Shown: piece by piece, positions 42,368-51,453 of the stretch | Layout of the letters: each line of letters starts with the position of its first letter | How positions within the stretch are numbered: the stretch's first letter is position 1 | From: Streptomyces cyaneofuscatus | GTDB taxonomy: Bacteria > Actinomycetota > Actinomycetes > Streptomycetales > Streptomycetaceae | Direction: 5' to 3' | DNA length: 64,000 nt | NCBI RefSeq assembly: GCF_000718135.1 | Contig: NZ_JOEM01000016.1 | Span: 124,001 to 188,000, forward strand | Made by a program: the position numbers and the translations under genes | Notes under the pieces: generated by a model | What the model was told of the DNA's origin: nothing | Databases searched by the model: none | Seen by the model: only the letters and a program-made list of their open reading frames with translations

Positions 42368-44026
42368 ATGGCGTACGACGCTGATGTGATCGTGATCGGG
42401 GCAGGGCTCGCCGGACTCGTGGCCACCGCCGAACTGGTCGACGCCGGCCGTTCCGTGATCGTCCTCGACCAGGAGCCCGAGCAGTCCATCGGCGGGCAGG
42501 CCCACTGGTCCTTCGGCGGCCTCTTCCTCGTCGACTCGCCCGAGCAGCGCCGGCTGCGGGTCAAGGACAGCCGCGAACTGGCCCTCCAGGACTGGTACGG
42601 CACCGCCGGGTTCGACCGCAAGGAGGACCACTGGCCCAAGAAGTGGGCCGAGGCGTACGTCGACTTCGCGGCCGGCGAGAAGCGCTCCTGGCTGCACCAG
42701 CAGGGGCTGCGGATCTTCCCGGTCGTCGGCTGGGCGGAGCGCGGCGGCTACGACGCGACCGGCCACGGCAACTCCGTACCCCGCTTCCACATCACCTGGG
42801 GCACCGGCCCCGGCGTCGTCGCCCCCTTCGAGCGCCGGGTGCGCGCGGGCGTCGCCAAGGGGCTCGTCCAGCTGAGGTTCCGCCACCGCGTCACCGGCCT
42901 CGCCCGCACGGCCGGGGCGCTGGACACGGTCACCGGCGAGATCCTGGAGCCGAGCGCGGCCGAGCGAGGCACCGCCAGCAGCCGCGAGGCCACCGGCACC
43001 TTCGAGCTCAGGGCCCAGGCGGTGATCGTCACCTCCGGAGGCATCGGCGGCAACCACGACCTGGTCCGCTCCCAGTGGCCCGAGCGCCTCGGCACCCCGC
43101 CCGAGAAACTGCTCTCCGGCGTCCCCGCCCACGTCGACGGGCTGATGCTGGGCATCGCCGAGGAGGCGGGCGCCCACCACATCAACCGGGACCGGATGTG
43201 GCACTACACCGAGGGCATCGAGAACTGGAACCCGATCTGGTCCAAGCACGCCATCCGCATCCTGCCCGGCCCCTCCTCCCTCTGGCTGGACGCCCGGGGC
43301 AGGCGGCTGCCGGTCCCGCTCTTCCCCGGCTTCGACACGCTCGGCACCCTCGAACACATCATGCGCACCGGCCACGGCTACACCTGGTTCGTGCTCAACC
43401 AGCGGATCATCGGCAAGGAGTTCGCCCTCTCGGGCTCCGAACAGAACCCGGACCTGACCGGCAAGTCGGTACGTGACGTGATCGGCCGGGCCCGCGCGGA
43501 CGTGCCCGCACCGGTGAAGGCCTTCATGGACCACGGCGCGGACTTCGTGGTGGAGAAGGACCTCGACGCCCTGGTCCGGGGCATGAACGCGGTCAGCGGC
43601 GACGGCCTGATCGACGCGGCCGAGCTGCGCCGCGAGATCACCGCCCGCGACCGCGAGATCGCCAACCCCTTCACCAAGGACCTCCAGGTCACCGCGATCC
43701 ACGGCGCCCGCGCCTACCTCGGCGACCGCCTGATCCGTACGGCGAAACCGCACCGCATCCTGGACCCGGCGGCGGGCCCGCTCATCGCCGTACGCCTCAA
43801 CATCCTGACCCGTAAGTCCCTGGGCGGCCTGGAGACGGACCTCTCCTCCCAGGTCCTGACCGCGGACGGCACCCCGCTCCCCGGCCTGTACGCGGCGGGC
43901 GAGGCGGCGGGTTTCGGCGGCGGCGGAGTCCACGGCTACCGCTCGTTGGAGGGCACGTTCCTGGGCGGCTGCATCTTCTCGGGCCGAGCGGCGGGTCGGG
44001 CGGCGGCAAAGACACTGGCTGACTGA
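42368..44026 (+). CDS. FAD-binding dehydrogenase (KstD-like)
   Basis: About 552 residues. The N-terminal dinucleotide motif ADVIVIGAGLAGLVATAEL is followed by SIGGQAHWSFGGLF, typical of the flavoprotein group with ketosteroid dehydrogenase and fumarate reductase. The C-terminal FAD element is LPGLYAAGEAAGFGGGGVHGYRSLEGTFLGGCIFSGRAAG. The ATG at 42368 is chosen because GGATGGA lies 4 bp upstream; ATG 42359 is an alternative. The C-terminal half is closer to uncharacterised FAD-binding dehydrogenases than to KstD, so steroid activity should not be assumed. The gene ends before a repeat-derived hairpin, convergent with an ASCH-domain gene. Confidence 0.85.
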   Translation: MAYDADVIVIGAGLAGLVATAELVDAGRSVIVLDQEPEQSIGGQAHWSFGGLFLVDSPEQRRLRVKDSRELALQDWYGTAGFDRKEDHWPKKWAEAYVDFAAGEKRSWLHQQGLRIFPVVGWAERGGYDATGHGNSVPRFHITWGTGPGVVAPFERRVRAGVAKGLVQLRFRHRVTGLARTAGALDTVTGEILEPSAAERGTASSREATGTFELRAQAVIVTSGGIGGNHDLVRSQWPERLGTPPEKLLSGVPAHVDGLMLGIAEEAGAHHINRDRMWHYTEGIENWNPIWSKHAIRILPGPSSLWLDARGRRLPVPLFPGFDTLGTLEHIMRTGHGYTWFVLNQRIIGKEFALSGSEQNPDLTGKSVRDVIGRARADVPAPVKAFMDHGADFVVEKDLDALVRGMNAVSGDGLIDAAELRREITARDREIANPFTKDLQVTAIHGARAYLGDRLIRTAKPHRILDPAAGPLIAVRLNILTRKSLGGLETDLSSQVLTADGTPLPGLYAAGEAAGFGGGGVHGYRSLEGTFLGGCIFSGRAAGRAAAKTLAD

Positions 44027-44100
44027 GCTTTTACGGTGCTGGACGGGGCGAGCCCATCATTCAAGCTCTCCCGCGCATGACGGACCGGGGCCACCATTCA

Positions 44101-44145
44101 AGCCCCTCCGGCGATTGAGGAGCGGGGCCCGGGGCGGCGCCCCGG
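44101..44145. terminator. Streptomyces intergenic repeat with terminator hairpin
   Basis: AGCCCCTCCGGCGATTGAGG (44101-44120) is a variant of the repeat at 10568-10765. It is followed by CCGGGGC (44129-44135)-ggc-GCCCCGG (44139-44145), a 7-bp stem. The element lies between the convergent FAD dehydrogenase and ASCH-domain genes and may serve as a bidirectional terminator. A more degenerate half-copy may lie at 44056-44090. Confidence 0.65.
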
Positions 44146-44185
44146 ACCCTCACCCGGCCGAAGGCCCGCCGTACACCCCGGACCC

Positions 44186-44632
44186 TCACCCAGAGGAGAC
44201 CCCGCCCCCGTCCAACCGCTCCACCACCCGAAACCGCTCGGCCACGATCATCGTCCCGTCGTCCACCGTGAACGACGGATCCCCCATCGCCTCCCGCATC
44301 TCCTCCCCGTGCCAGAACGCCTCGTGCCCCGCACGCCATTCGGCCACCGACCGGTACCCCTCGCCCTCGTCCAGCGCATGCTGGAGATCGACCTCCCCGA
44401 GCGGCAGCACCCGTACCTCGGTCATCTCCAGCACCGCCACCTCCCGACCCTCCGAGTCGATCAGCGCGGACCGTTCGCCCACCGGTGGAAGCTCCTCGCC
44501 CTCCAGCTCGTACTCGGCCAACAGCCCGGAGGTGGAGACCTTTTCACCGGAGAGGACCGCCGCCACCAGCCGGTCGCGCAACGGGCCGGGAAAGGCGAGG
44601 AGGAAGGGGGCGAGAGGTTCGCGAGGTTCCAT
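44186..44632 (-). CDS. ASCH domain protein
   Basis: 148 residues matching the ASCH fold, a beta-barrel related to PUA and thought to bind RNA. Key stretches are FPGPLRDRLVAAVLSGEKVSTSGLLAEYELEGEELPPVGERSALIDSEGREVAVLEMTEVRVLPLGEVDLQHALDEGEGYRSVAEWRAGHEAFW, where the GEKVSTS loop and the late HEAFW histidine are family-typical. The start ATG lies at 44632. Some ASCH proteins are RNases or amidohydrolases (N4-acetylcytidine amidohydrolase is an ASCH protein), but the role here is not known. Confidence 0.75.
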   Translation of the reverse strand: MEPREPLAPFLLAFPGPLRDRLVAAVLSGEKVSTSGLLAEYELEGEELPPVGERSALIDSEGREVAVLEMTEVRVLPLGEVDLQHALDEGEGYRSVAEWRAGHEAFWHGEEMREAMGDPSFTVDDGTMIVAERFRVVERLDGGGVSSG

Positions 44633-44836
44633 ACCCTCAGTGTGTCAGGCGTCACTCCGCACCCGCCCATCCCACCCGCACGCTGGGCAAACACCTCTCC
44701 CGGCCCGACGACTTCCGGCCAACTATCCGGAAACGGAGAGCAGTTGGTAGAGACCACCTCTTGACTCGGAGCATTCCCTACCGCTTTGCTGTGCGCGATC
44801 ATCTGCTCGCACACCGCGTCGAAAGAAGTCTGCGGC

Positions 44837-45808
44837 ATGTCCCCGCCTCCGCCGCCCCTGGGCCGCTCCCGCCGCCGGGGCGGCCGCTCGGACCACGCCT
44901 TCGACCCGGCCCTGGACGACCACGAACTCATCGACGCCCGCAGCCAGTTCACCCAGGGACGCTGGGGCGACGCCCGCGCCCTGCTGGTGACCACCGGGAA
45001 CGACTGGGACCGCCGGGGACACCGCGTCCTGGGCCTCGCCGAGATCCCCTCCGCGGTGGACTGGGCCAGCGACTGGCTGCTCGCCGAACCCGAGAGCCCC
45101 GACGCGTCCACCCTCCTCGGCTGCGCCTGTGTCGTACGGGCCCTGCGCCCCAAGGCCAAGGCCGACGACGCCGCCCGCGCCCGGCAGGCCTGTCTCGCCG
45201 CCGCCCGGATCACCCCCGACGACCCCACCCCGTGGCTGGCCCTGCTCCTCCTGGACCGGGGCCGCGACGACGGCGGTGACGAGACCGGCAGGCTCTTCGA
45301 GGAGGTCCGCTCCCGCCACCCCGAGCACCACCACGCCCACCACGTGATGACCGCGCTCCTGGCCGAGAGCCACCCCGACAGCGGCCAGGACCCGCTGCAC
45401 GAGGTGTACGACTTCGCCGCCTGGGCCGCCGAACAGGCCCCGGCCGACTCGCCGCTCGCCGTGCTCCCGGTCGTCGCCCACGCCGAGCGCTACCGCGTAC
45501 TCGTGGCGGCGGGCAGCGAACCGGACGACCCGGTGGCGTCCGGGCACTGGTCAGGACGGCGGGCCCGGCAGGTGATGAAGGCGGCCTTCGACTGGTGGCT
45601 GGAGTGGGAGCGCGAGGACCACCCCCGCCACCGCGTGGACCTCAACTTCCTGGCCCACGCCAAGGTCTGCGAGGGCCGGACCGCCGAGGCCGCCGCCCTC
45701 TTCCACCGCATCGGCCCGCACGCCACGGCCGCCCCCTGGTCGTACTCCGGCCGCGACCCGTACGCCGCGTTCACCGCCGCCCGGGACCACGCACTCGGCA
45801 CCCCCTGA
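44837..45808 (+). CDS. Unknown alpha-helical (TPR-like) protein
   Basis: 323 residues (ATG at 44837 chosen; upstream ATG at 44786 would add a 17-residue cysteine-containing lead). A Pro/Arg-rich start MSPPPPPLGRSRRRGG precedes helical pairs such as DARALLVTTGNDWDRRGHRVLGLAEIP, ARARQACLAAARITPDDPTPWLALLLLDRGR and FEEVRSRHPEHHHAHHVMTALLAESHP. Helix spacing resembles degenerate tetratricopeptide repeats, so protein-protein interaction is plausible. I do not recognise the family further. It precedes the APC permease gene by 71 bp on the same strand. Confidence 0.55.
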   Translation: MSPPPPPLGRSRRRGGRSDHAFDPALDDHELIDARSQFTQGRWGDARALLVTTGNDWDRRGHRVLGLAEIPSAVDWASDWLLAEPESPDASTLLGCACVVRALRPKAKADDAARARQACLAAARITPDDPTPWLALLLLDRGRDDGGDETGRLFEEVRSRHPEHHHAHHVMTALLAESHPDSGQDPLHEVYDFAAWAAEQAPADSPLAVLPVVAHAERYRVLVAAGSEPDDPVASGHWSGRRARQVMKAAFDWWLEWEREDHPRHRVDLNFLAHAKVCEGRTAEAAALFHRIGPHATAAPWSYSGRDPYAAFTAARDHALGTP

Positions 45809-45879
45809 CCAGGGCCTCACCCGAGAAACGAAGACGGAACACCGAGATAGCGAAGACCGAAGAAGGGACCACCCCCGCC

Positions 45880-47460
45880 ATGTCGACGGGCAGTTCATTT
45901 CCAGGCAAGACCCGGCAGACCGGCACCACCAGGCTGACGGGCGATACCGGCGGGATCAACACCTACAAGGGTGAGGAACGCGCCCTGCGGGCGAACCGCC
46001 TCGGCACCCCCGGCCTGCTCCTCTCCGTGCTCGCCGCCAGCGCCCCCCTGATGGTGGTCGCCGGGGTGATGCCCACGGTCTTCGGCGTGATGGGCATCGT
46101 CGGCCAGCCACTCCTCTACGTGATCCTCGGCGCCGTCCTGATGCTGTTCAGCGTCGGCTACGCGGAGATGAGCCGGCACGTCCACAACGCGGGCGCCTTC
46201 TACGCGTACATCGCCCGGGGCCTCGGCCCGACGGCCGGTGCCGGAGCCTCGCTGGTGGCGCTGGTGGCGTACAGCGCGATGCAGGTCGGCATCTACGGGA
46301 TCCTCGGCTTCGAGGTCTCCGTCATCCTCTCCACGTACGCCGGCATCGACGTGCAGTGGTGGATCCCCGCACTGATCTCGGTGGTCGTCGTCGGCATCCT
46401 CGGCTGGCTGAAGATCGACCTCAACGCCAAGGTGCTCGGTGTCCTGCTGGTCATCGAGTGCCTGCTCGTCGTGATCTTCGACATCGCCGCCGTCTCCGAG
46501 CCGGGCCCCGAGGGGCTCTCGTTCGCGGCGTTCAACCCGGAGACCCTCACCGGCGCCGGGCTCTCCACCGCGCTCTGTTTCTGCATCGCCGCGTTCGTCG
46601 GCTTCGAACAGGCCCCGGTCTACGCGGAGGAGACCAGCCGCCCGCAGATCGTGGTCTCCCGCGTGATGTTCCTCGCGGTGGGGTACGCGGCGCTGTTCCT
46701 CGCCATCAGCTCATGGGCCCTGACGGTCGCCGCCGGACCCGGCTTCATCGCCGACACCTCCCTGAAGGAGGGCCCGGGCATGCTGTTCGGCCTGACCGAG
46801 GAGCGGCTCGGCTCGACCTTCACCGACGTCCTGCACATCCTCTTCGTCACCGGCATGTTCGCGGCGCTCCTCAGCTTCCACAACGTGGTCGCCCGCTACG
46901 CGTTCGCCATGGGCCGTGAGGGACTGCTGCCCGCCCGCTTCGGCCGCACCAACCGGGCCAGCGGCGCCCCCGGCATCGGCTCGCTGCTCCAGTCCGTCAT
47001 CTCCGTCGTCATCGTGCTGGCCTTCGCCTTCAGCGACGACAACCACATCGGCGACCCCACCGTCCCCGTCCTGCGCCTGTTCACCTGGATGGGCAACGTC
47101 GGCGCGCTCGGCGTCATCCTGCTGATGGCCGCCGCCTCGTTCGCCGTCATCGCCTTCTTCGTCAAGCGCGGCGCGGGCCGCGCCCAGGCCCCGCGCCTGG
47201 TCGCCTCCGGCCTCGCCGGGATCGCGCTGCTGTCGATCGCCGTCTTCACCGTCCGCGACTTCGACGTCCTCGTGGGCTCCGGCGACGGATCGGCCCTCAA
47301 CTGGCTGCTGCCCGGCGTGATCGTCCTCGCCCTGATCGGCGGGCTCGTCTACGGAGCGGTCCTGCGCAAGGTCAAGCCCGAGGTGCACGCCCGGATCGGC
47401 CTCGGCAACGAGGCGTTCCAGCTGGAGAAGGCGGCCGAGAACGAGGCCAGCCGCCGCTGA
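45880..47460 (+). CDS. APC family amino acid/amine permease
   Basis: 526 residues with about twelve membrane segments. The start of the first segment reads LSVLAASAPLMVVAGVMPTVFG, and the family's unwound segment-6 region FCIAAFVGFEQAPVYAEETSRP (F..GFE) is intact. The transmembrane end ENEASRR is hydrophilic. The ATG at 45880 follows AGAAGGGA. Likely substrate: an amino acid or amine, not fixed by sequence. A hairpin terminates it before the convergent gluconate permease. Confidence 0.87.
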   Translation: MSTGSSFPGKTRQTGTTRLTGDTGGINTYKGEERALRANRLGTPGLLLSVLAASAPLMVVAGVMPTVFGVMGIVGQPLLYVILGAVLMLFSVGYAEMSRHVHNAGAFYAYIARGLGPTAGAGASLVALVAYSAMQVGIYGILGFEVSVILSTYAGIDVQWWIPALISVVVVGILGWLKIDLNAKVLGVLLVIECLLVVIFDIAAVSEPGPEGLSFAAFNPETLTGAGLSTALCFCIAAFVGFEQAPVYAEETSRPQIVVSRVMFLAVGYAALFLAISSWALTVAAGPGFIADTSLKEGPGMLFGLTEERLGSTFTDVLHILFVTGMFAALLSFHNVVARYAFAMGREGLLPARFGRTNRASGAPGIGSLLQSVISVVIVLAFAFSDDNHIGDPTVPVLRLFTWMGNVGALGVILLMAAASFAVIAFFVKRGAGRAQAPRLVASGLAGIALLSIAVFTVRDFDVLVGSGDGSALNWLLPGVIVLALIGGLVYGAVLRKVKPEVHARIGLGNEAFQLEKAAENEASRR

Positions 47461-47482
47461 CCACCTCGTACGTACGTGAGAA

Positions 47483-47513
47483 CGCCCACCCCGATACGGA
47501 ACCGGGGCGGGCG
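47483..47513. terminator. Bidirectional terminator hairpin
   Basis: CGCCCACCCCG (47483-47493) and CGGGGCGGGCG (47503-47513) pair over 11 positions with one mismatch around a 9-base loop between the convergent APC permease and gluconate permease genes. Confidence 0.7.
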
Positions 47514-47536
47514 CTCTCCATCTGCGCGGGGGGCCG

Positions 47537-48934
47537 CTACAGCAACAGCGACAGCAGCATGATGAAGGCCATCGCGACCACCGAGATGATCGTCTCCATC
47601 ACCGACCAGGTCTTCACGGTCTGGCCGACATCCATCCCGAAGTACTCCTTCACCAGCCAGAACCCGGCGTCGTTCACATGGCTGAAGAAGAGCGAACCGG
47701 CGCCGACCGCGAGGACCAGCAGGGCCGCGTGCGAGGTCGACATGTCGGCCGCGAGCGGGGCGACCAGACCGGCGGCGGAGATGGTGGCGACCGTGGCCGA
47801 GCCGGTGGCGAGGCGGATCGCGACGGCGATCAGCCAGCCGAGCAGCAGGGCGGGGATCGACCAGTTCTCGGAGAAGTCCAGGATCATCTGGCCGACCCCG
47901 GCGTCGATCAGCGTCTGCTTGAAGCCACCGCCGGCGCCGACGATCAGCAGGATCCCGGCGATCGGGGCGAGCGACTTCTCCACCGTCCCGGCGAGCTTGC
48001 CCTTGGTGAACCCGGCGGCCCGGCCGAGGGTGAACATCCCGAGCAGGACGGCGGCGAGCAGGGCGATCAGCGGCGAGCCGACCACATCCGTCACCCGCTG
48101 GACGCTGTTCTCCGGGTCGTCCACGACGATCTCGACGAGCGCCTTCAGCAGCATCAGCACGACCGGCAGCAGGATCGTCACCAGCGTGGCGGCGAAGCTG
48201 GGACGGCGGTCCAGCTCCTCGGACGGACGCTGCGGGATCATCTTCTCCGGCGGCTCGATGTCCACCCAGCGCGCGGCGTAACGGGCGAAGACCGGTCCGG
48301 CGATGATCACGGTCGGGATGGCGACCAGCACACCGAGCGCCAGCGTCACACCGAGGTTGGCGTCCAGCGCGTCGATCGCGACCAGCGGGCCGGGGTGCGG
48401 CGGGATGAGCCCGTGCATCACGGAGAGTCCGGCCAGCGCCGGGATGCCGATCCGCATCAGGGAGAAGTTGCCGCGCTTGGCGACGAGCAGCACCACCGGG
48501 ATCATCAGCACGATCCCGACCTCGAAGAAGAGCGGCAGACCGATGATCGAGGCGATGAGGACCATCGCCCACGGCATGGCCCCCCGGCTCGCCTTCGCCA
48601 GGATGGTGTCGACGATCTGGTCGGCCCCGCCGGAGTCGGCGAGCAGCTTGCCCAGGATGGCGCCGAGCGCGATGAGGACGCCGACGCTCGCGACGGTGGA
48701 GCCGAGGCCCGCGGTGAAGCTGGCGATCGTGTCGGCCGGGGCCGCTCCCGCGAAGGAACCGAGCGCCAGCGAACCGATGGTCAGCGCCAGGAACGCGTGC
48801 ATCTTGAGCTTGGTGATCAGGAGAACGATGACGGCGATGCCCGCCAGTACGGCGATGCCCAACTGCGCGTTGCCTGCCGAAGTGATCGGTTCGGCGGCGT
48901 CCGCTGCCAGCATCTCGACGCTGAGACTGGTCAC
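47537..48934 (-). CDS. gntP: Gluconate:H+ symporter
   Basis: 465 residues of the GntP family, with about 12-14 hydrophobic segments. Diagnostic stretches are IGLPLFFEVGIVLMIPVVLLVAKRG, GIPALAGLSVMHGLIPPHPGP and the C-terminal SATVATISAAGLVAPLAADM and FFSHVNDAGFWLVKEYFGMD. It imports D-gluconate with a proton. The GTG at 48934 is the start, with AAGGATCATCACC before it. It lies 11 bp after gntK on the same strand and forms the gntK-gntP operon. Confidence 0.95.
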   Translation of the reverse strand: MTSLSVEMLAADAAEPITSAGNAQLGIAVLAGIAVIVLLITKLKMHAFLALTIGSLALGSFAGAAPADTIASFTAGLGSTVASVGVLIALGAILGKLLADSGGADQIVDTILAKASRGAMPWAMVLIASIIGLPLFFEVGIVLMIPVVLLVAKRGNFSLMRIGIPALAGLSVMHGLIPPHPGPLVAIDALDANLGVTLALGVLVAIPTVIIAGPVFARYAARWVDIEPPEKMIPQRPSEELDRRPSFAATLVTILLPVVLMLLKALVEIVVDDPENSVQRVTDVVGSPLIALLAAVLLGMFTLGRAAGFTKGKLAGTVEKSLAPIAGILLIVGAGGGFKQTLIDAGVGQMILDFSENWSIPALLLGWLIAVAIRLATGSATVATISAAGLVAPLAADMSTSHAALLVLAVGAGSLFFSHVNDAGFWLVKEYFGMDVGQTVKTWSVMETIISVVAMAFIMLLSLLL

Positions 48935-48945
48935 GGTGATGATCC

Positions 48946-49455
48946 TTAGGTGTCGAGCCGGCGCAGTGCGGCGACGGCTCGCTGGGTGATTTCCTCGGGG
49001 GTGCCGGACACGTCGACGTCCACCCCGGCCTCATCGGCCTGGAGCGGCTGCAACGTCGCGAACTGGGAGTCGAGCAGCGCGGTGGGCATGAAGTGGCCCT
49101 TGCGCTCCGCCATCCGCTCCTCGATCAGCGCCCGGTCGCCGGTCAGATGCAGAAACAGGGCGCCGGGCGCCCCGGCCCGCAGCCGGTCCCGGTAGGACCG
49201 CTTGAGGGCCGAGCTGGAGACGACCCCGCCGAGCCCCGCCCGCCCGTGCGCCCACTCACCGATGGCATCGAGCCAGGGCCACCGGTCGTCGTCGTCCAGG
49301 GGGGTGCCGGCCGACATCTTCTCGATGTTCGCCGGGGGGTGGAAGTCGTCGCCCTCGGCGTACGGAACGCCGAGTTCGGCGGCGAGCAGGGGACCGATCG
49401 TGGTCTTGCCGGTTCCTGCTACGCCCATCACCACGACGACGTGGGGGGTGCTCAT
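48946..49455 (-). CDS. gntK: Gluconokinase
   Basis: 169 residues, the size of thermoresistant gluconokinase. The P-loop is GVAGTGKTT (11-19), and the substrate-binding GDDFHPPANIEKMSAGTPLDDDDRWPWL is the family hallmark. It makes 6-phosphogluconate from gluconate and ATP for the pentose phosphate pathway. Start ATG at 49455. It is the first gene of the operon and is divergent from gntR across 140 bp that carry an inverted pair of 12-mers. Confidence 0.95.
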   Translation of the reverse strand: MSTPHVVVVMGVAGTGKTTIGPLLAAELGVPYAEGDDFHPPANIEKMSAGTPLDDDDRWPWLDAIGEWAHGRAGLGGVVSSSALKRSYRDRLRAGAPGALFLHLTGDRALIEERMAERKGHFMPTALLDSQFATLQPLQADEAGVDVDVSGTPEEITQRAVAALRRLDT

Positions 49456-49518
49456 GGGGTGCCTCGCTGTCTCGCTGTCTTCTTCGACATCGGTCCGTCG
49501 CGCTACTGAAACCTATTA

Positions 49519-49559
49519 GGTACGACTTATTCAAGAGTCTGTGACACATACGTCGTACT
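49519..49559. promoter_or_regulatory. Inverted 12-mer pair in the gntK-gntR intergenic region
   Basis: GGTACGACTTAT (49519-49530) and ATACGTCGTACT (49548-49559, inverted) agree at 10 of 12 positions, 17 bp apart. Each contains GT-N3-AC, which fits the usual GntR/FadR half-site form. An additional near-palindrome, ACCTATTAGGT, lies at 49511-49521. They probably are operators for the GntR protein. Confidence 0.55.
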
Positions 49560-49595
49560 TTTTTGTTCCCGAGGGCCGCCCCGTAGGCTTGCCCC

Positions 49596-50297
49596 ATGAC
49601 CACACAGAGCCAGGGGCTGCATACACATGTGCTGGACACCCTGGGTCTGGAGATCTCCTCCGGCCAGTGCCCGCCCGGCAGCGTCCTACGCACCGACGAG
49701 CTGGCCCAGCGCTTCGACGTCTCCCGTACGGTGATCCGCGAAGTGATCCGGGTCCTGGAGTCCATGCACCTGGTCGAGTCCCGCCGCCGGGTCGGGGTGA
49801 CCGTCCGCCCCACCGAGACCTGGAACGTCTACGACCCCCAGGTCATCCGCTGGCGTCTGGCCGGCTCCGACCGCCCGCGCCAGCTGCGCTCCCTCACGGT
49901 CCTGCGCTCCGCCATCGAGCCGGTCGCGGCCGGCCTCGCCGCCCGCCACGCCACCGCCGAGCAGTGCGCCGAGCTGACCGAACGCGCCCTCGGCATGGTC
50001 GCCACCTCGCGCGGCCAGCAGCTGGAGGGCTACCTCGAACACGACATCGCCTTCCACCGGATCGTCCTCAACGCCTCCGGCAACGAGATGTTCGCCCGCC
50101 TCGGGGATGTCGTCGCCGAGGTCCTGGCGGGCCGCACCCACCACCAGGTGATGTTCGAGGACCCCGACCCGGCCGCCGTCACCCTCCACGTACGCCTCGC
50201 CGAAGCGGTCCGCGAGGGCGACCCGGAAGCGGCCGAGCGCATCACCAAGGAGATCGCGGTGGGCGCCCTGCACGAACTGGACGTCCTCGCTCCGTAG
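49596..50297 (+). CDS. gntR: GntR family regulator of gluconate genes (FadR subfamily)
   Basis: 233 residues. The N-terminal winged helix-turn-helix reads [43 protein letters not shown], and a C-terminal FCD domain holds the His/Asp metal and ligand site, with [16 protein letters not shown] as its core. It is divergent from gntK-gntP and separated by a pair of inverted 12-mers. It probably represses the gluconate operon until gluconate or 6-phosphogluconate binds (known behaviour of the group; not shown here). Confidence 0.9.
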   Translation: MTTQSQGLHTHVLDTLGLEISSGQCPPGSVLRTDELAQRFDVSRTVIREVIRVLESMHLVESRRRVGVTVRPTETWNVYDPQVIRWRLAGSDRPRQLRSLTVLRSAIEPVAAGLAARHATAEQCAELTERALGMVATSRGQQLEGYLEHDIAFHRIVLNASGNEMFARLGDVVAEVLAGRTHHQVMFEDPDPAAVTLHVRLAEAVREGDPEAAERITKEIAVGALHELDVLAP

Positions 50298-50367
50298 TAG
50301 GTCTCCCAAGGCGTACGGTGGTCCGCGATCGATCTTCGCGAAGCGCGGGAGCAGGGAGAACAGGGTT

Positions 50368-51453
50368 ATGCCACAGCAGGTGCAAGCGGTCATCGCACCC
50401 GGGAAGAACGAGCCGGTGCGGGTCGAGACGATCGTCATCCCCGACCCCGGCCCCGGAGAGGCCGTCGTGAAGATCCAGGCGTGCGGCGTCTGCCACACCG
50501 ACCTGCACTACAAGCAGGGCGGCATCAACGACGAGTTCCCCTTCCTCCTCGGCCATGAGGCGGCGGGCGTCGTGGAGTCGGTCGGCGAGGGCGTCACGGA
50601 CGTCGCCCCCGGCGACTTCGTCATCCTCAACTGGCGTGCGGTGTGCGGGCAGTGTCGCGCCTGTCTGCGCGGCCGCCCCTGGTACTGCTTCGACACCCAC
50701 AACGCCAAGCAGAAGATGACCCTGCTGGACGGTACGGAGCTGTCGCCCGCCCTCGGCATCGGCGCCTTCGCCGAGAAGACCCTGGTCGCCTCCGGCCAGT
50801 GCACCAAGGTCGACCCCGAAGTGGCCCCCGAGGTCGCCGGACTGCTCGGCTGCGGTGTCATGGCGGGCATCGGCGCCGCCATCAACACCGGCCAGGTCGG
50901 CCGCGGCGACTCCGTCGCCGTCATCGGCTGCGGCGGCGTCGGCGACGCGGCCATCGCCGGGGCCCGCCTCGCGGGAGCGGCGAAGATCATCGCGGTCGAC
51001 ATCGACGACCGCAAGCTGGAGACGGCGAAGAAGATGGGCGCCACCCACACCGTCAACTCCCGCTCCAGCGACCCGGTCGAGGCCATCCGAGCCCTCACCG
51101 ACGGCAACGGCGCCGACGTCGTCATCGAGGCCGTCGGCCGCCCGGAGACGTACGAACAGGCCTTCTACGCCCGCGACCTGGCCGGAACGGTCGTCCTCGT
51201 CGGCGTCCCCACCCCGGACATGAAGCTCGAACTGCCGCTCCTGGACGTCTTCGGCCGCGGCGGCTCGCTCAAGTCCTCCTGGTACGGCGACTGCCTGCCC
51301 TCCCGCGACTTCCCGATGCTCGTCGACCTCCACCAGCAGGGCCGCCTGGACCTCGCCGCCTTCGTCACCGAGACGATCGGCCTGGGCGACATCGAGCAGG
51401 CCTTCGCCCGGATGCACGACGGTGACGTCCTCCGCTCGGTGGTGGTCTTCTGA
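50368..51453 (+). CDS. mscR: S-(hydroxymethyl)mycothiol dehydrogenase
   Basis: 361 residues. Catalytic zinc ligands C42 and H63 ([17 protein letters not shown]), structural zinc cysteines C93, C96, C99 and C107 ([15 protein letters not shown]), and Rossmann motif [19 protein letters not shown]. With [15 protein letters not shown] near the C-terminus it matches the mycothiol-dependent formaldehyde dehydrogenase/S-nitrosomycothiol reductase of actinobacteria, rather than glutathione-type class III enzymes. It detoxifies formaldehyde bound to mycothiol and may reduce S-nitrosomycothiol. It overlaps the metallo-hydrolase gene (TGATG), which may act on the product. Confidence 0.93.
   Translation: MPQQVQAVIAPGKNEPVRVETIVIPDPGPGEAVVKIQACGVCHTDLHYKQGGINDEFPFLLGHEAAGVVESVGEGVTDVAPGDFVILNWRAVCGQCRACLRGRPWYCFDTHNAKQKMTLLDGTELSPALGIGAFAEKTLVASGQCTKVDPEVAPEVAGLLGCGVMAGIGAAINTGQVGRGDSVAVIGCGGVGDAAIAGARLAGAAKIIAVDIDDRKLETAKKMGATHTVNSRSSDPVEAIRALTDGNGADVVIEAVGRPETYEQAFYARDLAGTVVLVGVPTPDMKLELPLLDVFGRGGSLKSSWYGDCLPSRDFPMLVDLHQQGRLDLAAFVTETIGLGDIEQAFARMHDGDVLRSVVVF

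Noticed and set aside
42368..44026. Ketosteroid dehydrogenase (steroid degradation)
   Set aside because: No other steroid genes, and the sequence is nearer to uncharacterised FAD dehydrogenases.
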